Of a DNA stretch of 64,000 nt, positions 8,105 through 17,231 are shown piece after piece. Numbering within the stretch: position 1 is the first letter of the stretch; each line of letters opens with the position of its first letter. Position numbers and translations under genes: made by a program. The notes beneath the pieces are model-generated. The model did not search any database. It was given only the letters and a program-made list of their open reading frames with translations, and had not been told where the DNA came from. Origin of the DNA: Roseomonas sp. (GTDB lineage: Bacteria; Pseudomonadota; Alphaproteobacteria; Acetobacterales; Acetobacteraceae); contig JADCFN010000033.1 of the NCBI GenBank assembly GCA_020249505.1, forward strand, positions 79,383 through 143,382. Direction: 5' to 3'.

Positions 8105-9715
8105 TCAGCCCCTGAGGCCAATCAAGCCATAAAGCGCCAGAATGATCAGCATCAGCGCAATGCCGGCAATTGGCCAAGGGCGTGTTGCGTGTTCAACCAT
8201 CACAACGAAGCGCGCCATGGCATCGCGCATCGGCGAACCGCGCTCGGCAAAGACCAGCAGATCGCCCGCCGGTACCTCTGGCACGCGCGGGAAGATGCGC
8301 GCCCAAAGCAGGGCGAAAGCCGCCCCGGCCAGAATGGGCGCGATGCTTGCCGCAGTCCACAACCCCTCCGGCGCCTTGCCGATCATCACGCCATAAAGCG
8401 CCCAGGGCAGCACCAGCGCTGCCAAACCCAGGATCAACCACGGCCCGCCAAGGCCCCAATGCAGTTTTGCGGCCGGCGCTTCCAGCATCGCCGCGCGCAG
8501 CCTTTGGACAAAATGCAGCATCAGCGCGGTTGACCCAAAGGCGGAAAGCATCGCCGCTGCGGCAGCGAGCCCATCACCAAGTTCCGACTTGACCGCCGCT
8601 TTGGCCAATGCCCCACCGGTCGGCGGCAGCCCGCCAAAGCCAAGCGCCAGCAGCAATGCCAAAGGCAGCACCAGGGCCCGTCCTGCCGGGCCGCTAGCCA
8701 GTGCCAGACCGACACCCAAAAACAGCGCGCCCTTGGCCAGCATGTGATGCAGCGCATAAAACGCCGCATGGATTGGCGTCTCTGCCAGCCCAAGCGTCAG
8801 CCCCATGCCAAGTGTTGCCGCCAACACGCCCATCTGACTCACGCTGGAATAGGCCAGGATGGTTTTCGGGTTGCGCTGTGTGAGGCCCATCGCCACACCC
8901 CAATAGGCTGTCGCAAAACCCAGTGCAGCGAGCAGCGCACCATCGGGCGCCGGCACACCATCAAAGGGCAGAAAGCGGACCAGCCCAATCACACCCGCCT
9001 TGATAATGGCGCCGCTCAGCACCGCGGAACCAGGCGCCGGCGCGGCCGGATGCGCGATGGGCAACCATACATGCAAGGGCATCAGCCCCATCTTGAGCCC
9101 GAAGCCCAGGATCAGCAGCATCGCAATCACCGGCCCGCCCGGCGTGGTGCGCAGCACTGGCGCGACATCGGCAATCGCGATGCTCTCTGTACCCGCGCGG
9201 CCATGCAGCAGGGCAAAGGCGAGCAGCAGCGCAATTTCGCCAAGCACCGCAAGCAGCAAATAAAGCCCACCAGCGCGCCGCGCCTTTTCCGTGCCATCAT
9301 GCGCGACAAGGCCAAAGGCAGCGAGGCTCACGACCGCGAAAGCCAGATAAAAGCTGAGCAAATCGCCCGCGATGAAAACGCCAAGGCAGCCCGAAAGCGT
9401 CAGCAGCCACCAGGCCGCGAAGCGCTTCGCCATGGGTCCTTTGCCCATCTGCGCCCGGGCGAAAACGCCAGCCGCACTCCATAACAGCGCAGCACCGCCC
9501 AGCAGCAGCGCGCCCGGTGCATCCAGCAGCAAGGTGAATCTGATGCCACCAGGGTAGAACACCAGCGACGAACCCAACGCCAAGGGCGCGATCAGCAGCG
9601 CGGGTAAAGGTGCCAGCCAAAGCGCGCCCATCACGCGCCCGCGCGTGACTGGCCAGGCAAGTGCCAGCAGCATCAACAAGGGCAGTAGCGGCACAAGCGG
9701 TAGCAGCAAATTCAT
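8105..9715 (-). CDS. Mrp/NADH-dehydrogenase-type proton antiporter subunit (MrpD/NuoM-like, second copy)
   Basis: Hydrophobic protein of 536 aa with about 14 predicted membrane segments, from the proton-translocating antiporter family (PF00361) shared by NuoL/M/N and MrpA/D. GLMPLHVWLPIAHPAAPAPGSA is the conserved channel segment and the Lys-containing KTILAYSSVSQMG is also seen. Its start overlaps the stop of the upstream mnhD-like gene (9712-9715). It is the last gene of the operon and a second antiporter-type subunit, possibly taking the place of the missing N-terminal half of MrpA. Confidence 0.85.
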   Translation of the reverse strand: MNLLLPLVPLLPLLMLLALAWPVTRGRVMGALWLAPLPALLIAPLALGSSLVFYPGGIRFTLLLDAPGALLLGGAALLWSAAGVFARAQMGKGPMAKRFAAWWLLTLSGCLGVFIAGDLLSFYLAFAVVSLAAFGLVAHDGTEKARRAGGLYLLLAVLGEIALLLAFALLHGRAGTESIAIADVAPVLRTTPGGPVIAMLLILGFGLKMGLMPLHVWLPIAHPAAPAPGSAVLSGAIIKAGVIGLVRFLPFDGVPAPDGALLAALGFATAYWGVAMGLTQRNPKTILAYSSVSQMGVLAATLGMGLTLGLAETPIHAAFYALHHMLAKGALFLGVGLALASGPAGRALVLPLALLLALGFGGLPPTGGALAKAAVKSELGDGLAAAAAMLSAFGSTALMLHFVQRLRAAMLEAPAAKLHWGLGGPWLILGLAALVLPWALYGVMIGKAPEGLWTAASIAPILAGAAFALLWARIFPRVPEVPAGDLLVFAERGSPMRDAMARFVVMVEHATRPWPIAGIALMLIILALYGLIGLRG

Positions 9716-11196
9716 GGCGCAATTACCGGTTGGCCAATTTGTGCGAGGCCGAGCATGGAAAGCGGCAGCAGCCCAAGCGCCATGGAGAGCAACGCCAGCA
9801 CCAGTACCGAGACCTCCTGCAAGCGCGGCACGGGGCGCGGCGTTGCATCAGGCGGGGCGGGTGCCAGTGCAGCGGCGACAAGACGATAGACATAACCGCC
9901 TGTCAGCAGGCCGCCCGCCAATATCACCAGCGACCACCACCATTGCCCAGTATCCACCGAAGCGCGCAGCAACATCCATTTGGCGGTGAAGCCACCGCTT
10001 GGTGGCACGCCCATCAGCGAAAGCCCGCCAATCGCAATCGCCAGCACGGCCAAGGGCGCGGCCCGCGCCGCACCACAAAGACCCGCGACGCGATCTTCAC
10101 CAATGGATTGCACAATCAGCCCGGCCGCCAAAAACATCGCTGCCTTGGCCAGCGCGTGAGAGACTGCCTGCAACATGCCGCCCATCCAGGCGCGTGTTGC
10201 CGCATCAGGATCCCCCGCCATCAACAGCGGAAACATCAGGAACAGATAACCGATTTGCGCGACAGTCGAATAAGCGATCAGCGCCTTCAGTTTTTCCTGC
10301 CTGAGTGCGACTACGCTACCAACGAGGATAGCTGCCGCACCGAGGGTCGCGAGCAATTCCGCCCCCGCCACCGGCGGGCCAGGCAGCACCCAGAACCAAA
10401 GCCGCACCAACAGAACAAAGGCGCCCTTGACCACAAGCCCGGACAGCAAGGCGGAACCCGCTGGCGGTGCCCCCGCATGCGCGGGCGGCAGCCAAAGATG
10501 CAAGGGAAACACAGCCATCTTGGCAAGCAGCCCAGCCGTCATCAGTGCGCCAGCCAAGCGCGTTGGCGCATCGGCGCGCGTATTGCCCGTAAGCAACCCG
10601 ATATCCAGCGTGCCATAGGCGCCATAAATCAGCGCGCATCCGAGCAGATAGAGCACCGATCCCAGCAGCGCGAAAAGCAGGTAACGCAGCTCTGCCTTGA
10701 ATTGCGAAGGCCGCCCATCAAGGCAGGCAAGGGCGAGTGCCGTGAAGGTCAGCATCTCAAGCGCCACAAAAAGGCTGAACAAATCGCGCGCCAGAAAGGC
10801 AACAGCGAGGGAGGCTGCAAGTGCCGGCAGCAGGCACCAATAGGCGAAGGCAGCACGCCCACCCATTTCCCAGGAAGGGGCCGCGTAAGCGACACGCCCG
10901 AATTGTGCTGTCGCCACCAGCACAATTGCACCAGCGAGCAGCATGGCGGCAGCCAGCCCATCGGCACTGAGGGCAATGCCAAGCGGCGGGGCGAAACCGC
11001 CCAGCACATAGATGATTGGTTCACCCTGCCGGATGACCATCGCCGTAATCGCGACGGTAAGCGCAAGCCATAACCAAAGTGAGGCACGCGCAAGCCGCGC
11101 CGCTGCCTGGCCACCCAGCACAAAGGCGATCAGCGTTGCACCAAGCGGCAGCGCGATAGCCAGCACCAAAAGTGAACCGCCCGGTGTGCCAGTCAT
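9712..11196 (-). CDS. mnhD: Na+/H+ antiporter subunit D (MnhD/MrpD-like)
   Basis: Polytopic membrane protein of 494 aa of the same antiporter family as its downstream neighbour. It has the channel motif MAVFPLHLWLPPAHAGAPPAGSA and the Lys-containing KLKALIAYSTVAQIG. In Mrp complexes subunit D is one of the ion-translocating subunits. It follows the mnhC-like gene with a 4-nt overlap and is read in the same operon. Confidence 0.88.
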   Translation of the reverse strand: MTGTPGGSLLVLAIALPLGATLIAFVLGGQAAARLARASLWLWLALTVAITAMVIRQGEPIIYVLGGFAPPLGIALSADGLAAAMLLAGAIVLVATAQFGRVAYAAPSWEMGGRAAFAYWCLLPALAASLAVAFLARDLFSLFVALEMLTFTALALACLDGRPSQFKAELRYLLFALLGSVLYLLGCALIYGAYGTLDIGLLTGNTRADAPTRLAGALMTAGLLAKMAVFPLHLWLPPAHAGAPPAGSALLSGLVVKGAFVLLVRLWFWVLPGPPVAGAELLATLGAAAILVGSVVALRQEKLKALIAYSTVAQIGYLFLMFPLLMAGDPDAATRAWMGGMLQAVSHALAKAAMFLAAGLIVQSIGEDRVAGLCGAARAAPLAVLAIAIGGLSLMGVPPSGGFTAKWMLLRASVDTGQWWWSLVILAGGLLTGGYVYRLVAAALAPAPPDATPRPVPRLQEVSVLVLALLSMALGLLPLSMLGLAQIGQPVIAP

Positions 11197-11531
11197 TCCG
11201 ATGGTGCAGCCGAATTGGCGGTTGGCGGGTCTTCCGCCAGCGTCACCGCGCCAGTGGTCTGGTGCAAGCGCAGCGTCAGCACCAGGGCGAGCGCCGTGGC
11301 CGCGAAGGCAACCACCAGACCGGTGATCACCATGGCTTGCGGCACGGGATCGGCGGGTAGTCCCGCCGCAGCACCGCGCCTTGCCGCGATACCAAACACC
11401 AGAAACACGCCAATGCCGAGCAGGTTGAAGGCAATCACCTTCCGCAGCACGGATGATTGCGCCAGCATGCCATAAAGCCCAAGACCGACCAGGCCAGCAG
11501 CAGCCAGCGCAAAGGGCGCGGTTCCATTCAT
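11193..11531 (-). CDS. mnhC: Antiporter subunit C (MnhC/NuoK-like)
   Basis: A 112-aa protein with three membrane segments, the NuoK/MrpC fold, including VIAFNLLGIGVFLVF and the PQAMVITGLVVAFA helix with its conserved acidic/polar surroundings. Length is typical of MrpC. It overlaps the preceding MnhB-type gene by 4 nt and the following mnhD by 4 nt, so stoichiometric co-expression is likely. Confidence 0.88.
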   Translation of the reverse strand: MNGTAPFALAAAGLVGLGLYGMLAQSSVLRKVIAFNLLGIGVFLVFGIAARRGAAAGLPADPVPQAMVITGLVVAFAATALALVLTLRLHQTTGAVTLAEDPPTANSAAPSE

Positions 11532-12466
11532 GGCCGCGCGCGCCTCTCAGGCGGGCCGGCGATCATGCAGGCCATGGCGGCGGCGACGGAGAGCGTCATT
11601 GCCGTTTCGATCAGCAGGATCAGGGTTTTCGCATAGCCCGGCGGATAGGCCAGAAAGCCCTCTGCCACGGCAAAACCCATGAGCCCCACCATCAGAAACA
11701 CAAGCGGCCCGGCAGCGATGGCAAGCCTGAGGCGCATATCGCTGATGCTTGGTGGCGCGACCAGACCGGCGATCCAGGGCAGCACCCACATGGCGGCCAG
11801 CACCGCCCCACCCTGGAATTTGCCGCCCGGCGCATCCGCACCCACCCAGGCGATATAGACACCGATCACAATGCCAATCGGCGGCAGTACCTTCGCCAGA
11901 AACGCAAGCGGCCCATGCGCTTCGGCCATGAAGGCAGGCCCCGGTGCGCGACCCCAGCGGCGTTCGGGCGCCATGGACCATATCGCGAAGACAGCAAAGA
12001 CCAGCACCGCGGATTCAAGCAGCGTATCAATCGCGCGATGCGCCATCAGCACCGCTGTCACCGGATTGCCAAGGCCCGTCGGCGCGATGTTATCCAGCAC
12101 CGGTGCCGCAAGGCTTGGCGCGGGCTCTGGCAAGCTAAAAAGCGCATGCGCCAAAAGCACGGCCAAAAGCGCCGAAAGAATACCCGCGAGCACACGCTGC
12201 GCGATCGGCGGCGGCGCCGGTGGCGTGGCGCGATTACCGATGCGGCTTGCGACATAAAGGATGATCACGGAAGTCGCGGCCGCGCCAATCACCGCCTCGG
12301 TCAAGGCGACATCGGGCGCTTCAAGCCGCACCCAGACAAGGGTCGCGATCAGGCCGGTGGAGATGAAGCCCAACACCGCGCCAAACAGCGATCTGGCAAG
12401 GAGAGTGGCCGCCCCCGCGCCAAACAGCCCAAGCGCCAAGGGCAGATCGAGCAATAACGCGGTCAT
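11528..12466 (-). CDS. Fused MbhD/E (DUF4040) and MnhB-type antiporter subunit
   Basis: About 312 aa. Residues roughly 1-75 match the DUF4040/MbhD domain (RLEAPDVALTEAVIGAA), residues about 85-165 the MbhE-like part (TGLGNPVTAVLMAHRAIDT), and the C-terminal half is MnhB (WVGADAPGGKFQGGAV). In ordinary Mrp operons the first two are the C-terminus of MrpA and MnhB is a separate gene; here they are one protein without the large NuoL-like part of MrpA. The ATG at 12466 overlaps the mnhG stop as ATGA; an upstream in-frame extension is not supported. Confidence 0.85.
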   Translation of the reverse strand: MTALLLDLPLALGLFGAGAATLLARSLFGAVLGFISTGLIATLVWVRLEAPDVALTEAVIGAAATSVIILYVASRIGNRATPPAPPPIAQRVLAGILSALLAVLLAHALFSLPEPAPSLAAPVLDNIAPTGLGNPVTAVLMAHRAIDTLLESAVLVFAVFAIWSMAPERRWGRAPGPAFMAEAHGPLAFLAKVLPPIGIVIGVYIAWVGADAPGGKFQGGAVLAAMWVLPWIAGLVAPPSISDMRLRLAIAAGPLVFLMVGLMGFAVAEGFLAYPPGYAKTLILLIETAMTLSVAAAMACMIAGPPERRARP

Positions 12467-12759
12467 GGCGGAGGGTCCTGTTCGCGCCGTACCGCAAGCG
12501 CGACAAGCTGCGCTGCCGTGGTGCCACCCAAGAAAACCAGCGCCCATATCACAACAAGCTTGAGTGCATCCGCAATGCCATCCACGAGCGGCAGCAAGCC
12601 AAGCGCGATCAGCCCAAGGCCAAGATTATCCGCCTTGGTCAGCGCATGCACGCGGCTGAGCGTATCGCCAAAGCGCAGCAGGCCAAGCGTGCCCGCGATG
12701 AAGAAAAAGACACCCGCCAGCACGCAGGCGGCAGAAAAAAGGGAAATCAGCATGCTCAT
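12463..12759 (-). CDS. mnhG: Antiporter subunit G (MnhG/PhaG)
   Basis: A 98-aa protein with three membrane helices. GLLRFGDTLSRVHALTKADNLGLGLI is the family hallmark (RFPD..RLHA.TKA.T.G in typical members). It overlaps mnhF by 4 nt upstream and the fused MbhD/E-MnhB gene by 4 nt downstream. It is an accessory membrane subunit of the Mrp module. Confidence 0.9.
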   Translation of the reverse strand: MSMLISLFSAACVLAGVFFFIAGTLGLLRFGDTLSRVHALTKADNLGLGLIALGLLPLVDGIADALKLVVIWALVFLGGTTAAQLVALAVRREQDPPP

Positions 12760-13016
12760 CGCCGGTCAATCACGCGCGATGCCATGACAAAAGCGACCGA
12801 GGCAAAGGCACCGACCAGGGCGAGCACCAGCGCGACATCAATCAACTCCGGCGCGCCGGCGGCAGCAAGCAACAGCAGCGCGCCAATCCCCGCCGTACTC
12901 AGCAATTGCGCGGCGAGCAAACGGTCAGCGCGTGTGGGGCCGCGTAGCACCCGTACCAAGCCGACAAGGGCACTCAGGATAATCAGCGCAGCGGCGCCGG
13001 TCAGCACTTCAGCCAT
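12756..13016 (-). CDS. mnhF: Antiporter subunit F (MnhF/PhaF)
   Basis: About 86 aa with three membrane helices. LVRVLRGPTRADRLLA is the MnhF signature and IDVALVLALVGAFASVAF the last helix. The frame is open to 13094, but homology and the 8-nt ATGGCTGA overlap with the mnhE stop choose the ATG at 13016. It is an accessory subunit of the same complex. Confidence 0.88.
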   Translation of the reverse strand: MAEVLTGAAALIILSALVGLVRVLRGPTRADRLLAAQLLSTAGIGALLLLAAAGAPELIDVALVLALVGAFASVAFVMASRVIDRR

Positions 13017-13503
13017 GAAGCGCGCCTTTGTGGCTGCGCGCCAAGGCGACTTCGATTTCAGTGACGTCCTTCGCAAGCGGCATGGCGATATCAAGCGCGT
13101 GCAACTTCAGCCTGCCATCGGGCAGATCCTCAAGCGGCAGCGAACCAGGGGCGAGGCTGGCAAGCGCCCGAAAGGCATCCCGCGACGGCCCGGGCGGGAT
13201 AGCGAGCGGGACCTCAATAACACCGGGGGCGAGGCGCGGCGGCCGCGCGAAGGCACGAAGTGCCACATCCCATCCCGCGCCAAAACTTTGGCGCAGCACA
13301 ATGAGGGCCAGGCGGGGCAGCGCGCTGATCACCATGCCGCCAGGGCTGGGCGGCAATAGGCGCAAGCTTGCATGGGCTGCGCATAGCGCCGCGAGCAGAC
13401 CAAAGGGTAGCCCCATCGGTTCTGCGCCGGCCAGCGCCAGCCAGAGGCCGAAGAACAAGGCGCCGCGCGCCAGGGCGGCGGGCAGGGCGGATTGCGACGG
13501 CAA
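13009..13503 (-). CDS. mnhE: Antiporter subunit E (MnhE/PhaE)
   Basis: A 164-aa protein with N-terminal membrane helices and a soluble tail ending in a basic stretch, as in MnhE. IPPGPSRDAFRALASLAPGS corresponds to the segment before the TPGT-type motif (here APGS). It is the first gene of the seven-gene operon, so the promoter should lie in 13504-13725. The order E-F-G-(D/E+B)-C-D-D differs from the textbook A-B-C-D-E-F-G. Confidence 0.85.
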   Translation of the reverse strand: MPSQSALPAALARGALFFGLWLALAGAEPMGLPFGLLAALCAAHASLRLLPPSPGGMVISALPRLALIVLRQSFGAGWDVALRAFARPPRLAPGVIEVPLAIPPGPSRDAFRALASLAPGSLPLEDLPDGRLKLHALDIAMPLAKDVTEIEVALARSHKGALHG

Positions 13504-13725
13504 AGACGTCGGCTCCTTGATGCAAGCGTCACTTTAGGTGTCGCATGGCAGGCTGGGGCAAACAAGGCGAGGCGAAGCCGCAAAGCTGGGCCTACCGTGC
13601 CGGGACTGTGCGCCGCGTTCAGGTGGACCTGTCGCCTACAAATCTAATTCGTCTTGTAAAGTGGCCGGAAACGGCGAGGTTGGTTTCTGTCACAGACAAT
13701 TTTACCGAGCGTTGTTCAGCCCCCT

Positions 13726-14382
13726 TCACTCCCCCACCTTCCGCTTCTCCGCCTCCGCCAAGCGCGCCCGCAGCCCCGCGACTTCGGCCCGCAATGCCGC
13801 AATTTGGTCGCCCACAGGATCATCCTCGGTATTGCTCAGCCCATACCCAAGGAAAGGGTCAGCACAGGTGGTGCCCACAGGCGGTCGGGCGGGAATGCCA
13901 ACGACTGTGCATTCTGGCGGCACATCGCGCGTCACCACCGCATTGGCGCCAATGCGTGCCCCTTGGCCGACGGTAATCGGCCCCAGAACCTGCGCCCCGG
14001 CGCCAATCGAAACGCCCGATTCAATTGTCGGGTGCCGTTTGCCGGGGTTGCTGGAAAGCCCGCCCAAAGTAACGCCATGGTAGATCAGTACATCATCGGC
14101 GATTTCGGCGGTTTCGCCGATCACAACGCCCATACCGTGGTCAATGAAAAGCCGCCGGCCAATCTGCGCGCCAGGGTGGATTTCAATCCCTGTCAGAAAG
14201 CGGCTGAGGTGCGAAACCAGCCGCCCCGCGCCGCGCCAACCACGCCGCCAAAGCCAATGCGCCAGCCTGTGCCACAGCACGGCATGAAGCCCAGCGTAAC
14301 AGAAAATCGTCTCCAGCCAGGAAGGCCGCGCAGGATCACGCGCGCGAATGCTGCGCCCGATTTCAACAAGTTCCGAGACCAC
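13726..14382 (-). CDS. cysE: Serine O-acetyltransferase
   Basis: Acetylates L-serine with acetyl-CoA to O-acetylserine, the substrate of the cysteine synthase encoded 9 nt upstream. It is 218 aa, shorter at the N-terminus than the E. coli enzyme but within the bacterial range. It has the left-handed beta-helix hexapeptides and the catalytic-site segments [16 protein letters not shown] and YHGVTLGG. The C-terminal tail (residues about 180-218) looks coiled-coil-like, with [20 protein letters not shown]. Confidence 0.93.
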   Translation of the reverse strand: MVSELVEIGRSIRARDPARPSWLETIFCYAGLHAVLWHRLAHWLWRRGWRGAGRLVSHLSRFLTGIEIHPGAQIGRRLFIDHGMGVVIGETAEIADDVLIYHGVTLGGLSSNPGKRHPTIESGVSIGAGAQVLGPITVGQGARIGANAVVTRDVPPECTVVGIPARPPVGTTCADPFLGYGLSNTEDDPVGDQIAALRAEVAGLRARLAEAEKRKVGE

Positions 14383-14391
14383 TGCGCTACC

Positions 14392-15402
14392 TCACGCAAG
14401 CCATGGCGGTATGGGCAGGCCGCGTTCGCGCAGGAATTCCGGATTGAACAGCTTGGATTGGTAACGCGCGCCGCCATCACACAAAATCGTCACCACGCGA
14501 TGCCCCGGGCCCAATTGGCGCGCCACCTTGATTGCGGCAGCCACATTCAAACCGGCGGAACCGCCAAGGCAAATGCCTTCCTGCACCAGCAGGTCAAATA
14601 CCTGCGTCAGCGCCTCCTCATCCGTCACCTGCACCGCGTCATCAATCAGGGCGCGGTCACCCACCAGATTGCCGGGCACGCGCGCGGCCTGGCCAATACC
14701 TTCGGTGATGGATGATCCTTCCGGTTTCAACTCTCCGGTCTTCACCCAGGAATAGAGCGAACTGCCCATCGGGTCCGCCAGCACAATGCGCGTCGCTGGC
14801 CCGCGCGCCTTCAAGGCGCGTGCGATGCCCGCCAGCGTGCCGCCAGTGCCGCAAGAACAGGTAAAGGCATCAATCTGCCCGCCGGTCTGGTCCCATATCT
14901 CGGGCCCCGTGGTTGCCTCATGCACGTCGCGATTGGCGAGGTTGTCGAATTGATTGGCGTAAACCGCGCCAAGCTCCTCGGCCAAGCGGCGACTGTAATG
15001 CACGTAATTGCCGGGGTCTGAGAATGGCTTGGCCGGTACCAGGCGCAAATCAGCGCCGATCATGCGGAGAAAATCGAGCTTTTCGCGGCTTTGGGTTTCC
15101 GGCACCACAATAATGCTGCGATAGCCACGCGCGTTGGCCACCAGCGTAATGCCGATGCCGGTATTGCCCGCCGTGCCCTCTACGATGGTGCCGGGCGTGC
15201 CGGGCTTCAGCGCGCCGTGCGCTTCGGCATCCGCAATAATTCCAAGCCCCGCGCGATCCTTCACGGAACCGCCGGGGTTCATGAATTCCGCCTTACCCAG
15301 GATATCGCAGCCGGTCATTTCGCTGGCGCGCTTCAGGCGTATCAATGGCGTATTGCCGATCGCACCGGCCAGACCATCCACGATATTTTGCATGCCTGCC
15401 AT
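14392..15402 (-). CDS. cysK: Cysteine synthase (O-acetylserine sulfhydrylase family)
   Basis: PLP enzyme of about 336 aa making cysteine from O-acetylserine and sulfide. NPGGSVKDR carries the PLP lysine, TAGNTGIG binds the phosphate/substrate, and SCGTGGTLAG follows. An insertion around residues 130-160 fits the longer CysK variant of alphaproteobacteria. Starts at GTG 15414, ATG 15402 and ATG 15393 are all possible; the last has a GGCAGG just ahead. It forms an operon with cysE. A related cystathionine beta-synthase role cannot be excluded, but no CBS domain is present. Confidence 0.9.
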   Translation of the reverse strand: MAGMQNIVDGLAGAIGNTPLIRLKRASEMTGCDILGKAEFMNPGGSVKDRAGLGIIADAEAHGALKPGTPGTIVEGTAGNTGIGITLVANARGYRSIIVVPETQSREKLDFLRMIGADLRLVPAKPFSDPGNYVHYSRRLAEELGAVYANQFDNLANRDVHEATTGPEIWDQTGGQIDAFTCSCGTGGTLAGIARALKARGPATRIVLADPMGSSLYSWVKTGELKPEGSSITEGIGQAARVPGNLVGDRALIDDAVQVTDEEALTQVFDLLVQEGICLGGSAGLNVAAAIKVARQLGPGHRVVTILCDGGARYQSKLFNPEFLRERGLPIPPWLA

Positions 15403-15573
15403 CGAAACCACCACGCTCTTTGCTTGACTATTGGCGCGCCATGCTGGCCCGGACCGAAAAGCGGCACAAGCTTCGGAAAGTTCTTGCCTATTTATCCCAA
15501 TCGGGAAATGGCGCTGCTCTCAAGCGCTAAAAACACGAAAGGTCTTGCCCCGCACGGATCAGGCGCGGCTTGG

Positions 15574-16140
15574 TCAGGCCGCTTCGCTGCGCGCCTTGCG
15601 TGAACGCCGATACCAATGGCGCGCAACGAAGAACGCCAAGGCACCGAGCGCAATCCCGGCAATGGTCCAGCCCAGCCTCTCCGGCCCGATCAGGCTGCCG
15701 AGGAACCAGCCGGCCGCGACGAAGCTGCTGGCCCAGATGCCTGCCGCGATGAAATTCAGCACGGCGAACCGTGCCCAATTCAGGCCAGCCAGACCGCAGG
15801 CAGCAGAGGCGACATTGCGGATGCCATACAGAAACCGGAAGCTCAGAATGAACCAGGTGCCGTAGCGGTGAAGCAAATCATTCACGCGGGCCACTTTTTC
15901 CTCGGCACCCTTGATACGGCGCACTACCCGGGGTCCGAAACGACGGCCAAGGGTGAACCAGGTTTGATCACCCAGAAAGGACCCGAACCACACCGCCAAA
16001 AGCAGCCACCACGGATTGACCGCACCCGTTGCCGCACCCAGGGCTGCCGCGGCCAGAACAAAAGTTTCACCTTCAAAAAACGCCCAGATAAACGACCCCA
16101 GATAGGCGTAGTGCCCCCAGGACTCCCAGATTTCTGCCAA
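15574..16140 (-). CDS. DedA-family membrane protein
   Basis: A 188-aa inner-membrane protein of the DedA/VTT (SNARE-associated) family, thought to scramble or flip polyprenyl-phosphate carriers or phospholipids. Seen: FEGETFVLAAAALGAA, the FGSFLGDQTWFTLGRRFG re-entrant region and FRFLYGIRNVASAACG, which carries the conserved F-R-x3-G-x-R pattern. The basic C-terminus (RRSRKARSEAA) fits an inside tail. It is divergent from the Hsp33 gene, with about 120 nt between starts. Confidence 0.88.
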   Translation of the reverse strand: MAEIWESWGHYAYLGSFIWAFFEGETFVLAAAALGAATGAVNPWWLLLAVWFGSFLGDQTWFTLGRRFGPRVVRRIKGAEEKVARVNDLLHRYGTWFILSFRFLYGIRNVASAACGLAGLNWARFAVLNFIAAGIWASSFVAAGWFLGSLIGPERLGWTIAGIALGALAFFVARHWYRRSRKARSEAA

Positions 16141-16263
16141 GACACCACCCCCGGAATTTGACTATAATTGGCCTCGATTGGTGAAAAGGGGAAGGGGCGG
16201 CCCAATTTTGATCGGGGCTGAACGTGTCTCAGCGCTTTCGCCCTGCTTGGATAAGGATATCTC

Positions 16264-17229
16264 GTGTCGCAAATACCGGAAAAGGCCGATGGCCCCATGT
16301 TTAATGCCTTCGGCCGCCCGCCCGTTCCTGATCTGGTGGTGCCCAGGGCCATCCTGCCCTTTCATTTGGATGAAAGGCCGGTGCGCGGACGCCTGGTGCG
16401 CTTGGGGCCGCTGGCGGATGCCTTGCTTAGCCGCCATGATTATCAACCTGAGGTCGCAAAACTCGCTGGTGAGGCCATGGCGCTGACGGCGGGGCTGGCG
16501 GCGGCGTTGAAATTTGAAGGCTCCTTCAGCTTGCAGGCGAAGGGCGATGGCCCGCTTTCCATGCTTCTGGCGGATTGCACCCATGCCGGGGCGCTGCGCG
16601 GCTATGCCAAGCTGAATGAGGAGAGGTTCGCGGGGTTGGCGGCGCCTTCTGCTGCCGCGCTGCTTGGCAAGGGGTATCTGGCTTTCACTTGCGACCAGGG
16701 GCCCGATATGGATCGCTACCAGGGCATTGTTGCCATTGAAGGCGAGACGCTGACGGAGATGACCGGCGAGTATTTCCGCAATTCGGAACAGCTTGATACC
16801 TATCTGAAGCTAGCCTGCGCAGAAACGCCGACCGGCTGGCGGGCTTCTGCCCTGCTATTGGAACGGGTGGCCGGTGCCGGCTGGCTTGATCAACAGATGG
16901 ATCAGGAAGAGCAGCAGGAAGCCTGGCAGACCGCGACCATCCTGGCGCGCACCATCACCAATGAGGAATTGCTGGATGATCGGCTTTCGGGTGAGCAGGT
17001 GCTGAACAGGCTATTCCATGCCGAAGGGCTCAGGCTGGATCGCCCAAGGCCGCTTTCCTATGGCTGCCGCTGTTCGCGCGAACGCCTGTTGAATGTGCTG
17101 GGCGGCTTCAGCACCGATGATCTGGACCACATGGCCGATGAAGGTACCATCACCATGACTTGTGAATTCTGCAATTTCGATTTCCGTTTTGATCGGGCGA
17201 CTTTGCCGGTGCGCGAGGCAGGCGTTTGA
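16264..17229 (+). CDS. hslO: Hsp33 redox-regulated chaperone
   Basis: A 321-aa Hsp33, a cytosolic holdase activated when its zinc-binding cysteines are oxidised. The C-terminal redox switch is present as CRCSRERLLNVLGG followed by CEFCNFDF (CxC and CxxC). The N-terminal domain shows FHLDERPVRGRLVRL and LLADCTHAGALRGYA. The start is a GTG. The downstream lipoprotein gene begins 2 nt after the stop. Confidence 0.93.
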   Translation: MSQIPEKADGPMFNAFGRPPVPDLVVPRAILPFHLDERPVRGRLVRLGPLADALLSRHDYQPEVAKLAGEAMALTAGLAAALKFEGSFSLQAKGDGPLSMLLADCTHAGALRGYAKLNEERFAGLAAPSAAALLGKGYLAFTCDQGPDMDRYQGIVAIEGETLTEMTGEYFRNSEQLDTYLKLACAETPTGWRASALLLERVAGAGWLDQQMDQEEQQEAWQTATILARTITNEELLDDRLSGEQVLNRLFHAEGLRLDRPRPLSYGCRCSRERLLNVLGGFSTDDLDHMADEGTITMTCEFCNFDFRFDRATLPVREAGV

Positions 17230-17231
17230 CC

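Noticed and set aside
7930..8115. 61-codon ORF as a gene remnant
   Set aside because: No recognisable family and no ribosome site, and it overlaps the end of the antiporter gene. Evidence is too weak to call.
9661..11073. 470-codon open frame on the plus strand
   Set aside because: It mirrors the mnhD-like gene. The translation is Gln/Arg/His-rich low-complexity sequence, whereas the minus strand gives a clear membrane protein.
11453..12457. 334-codon open frame on the plus strand
   Set aside because: It is antisense to the MbhD/E-MnhB fusion and has the same Arg/His/Gln composition without motifs.
8105..13503. Respiratory complex I (nuo) fragment
   Set aside because: MnhE, MnhF and MnhG homologues are present and no quinone- or NADH-module genes occur, so an Mrp/Mbh-type module fits better.
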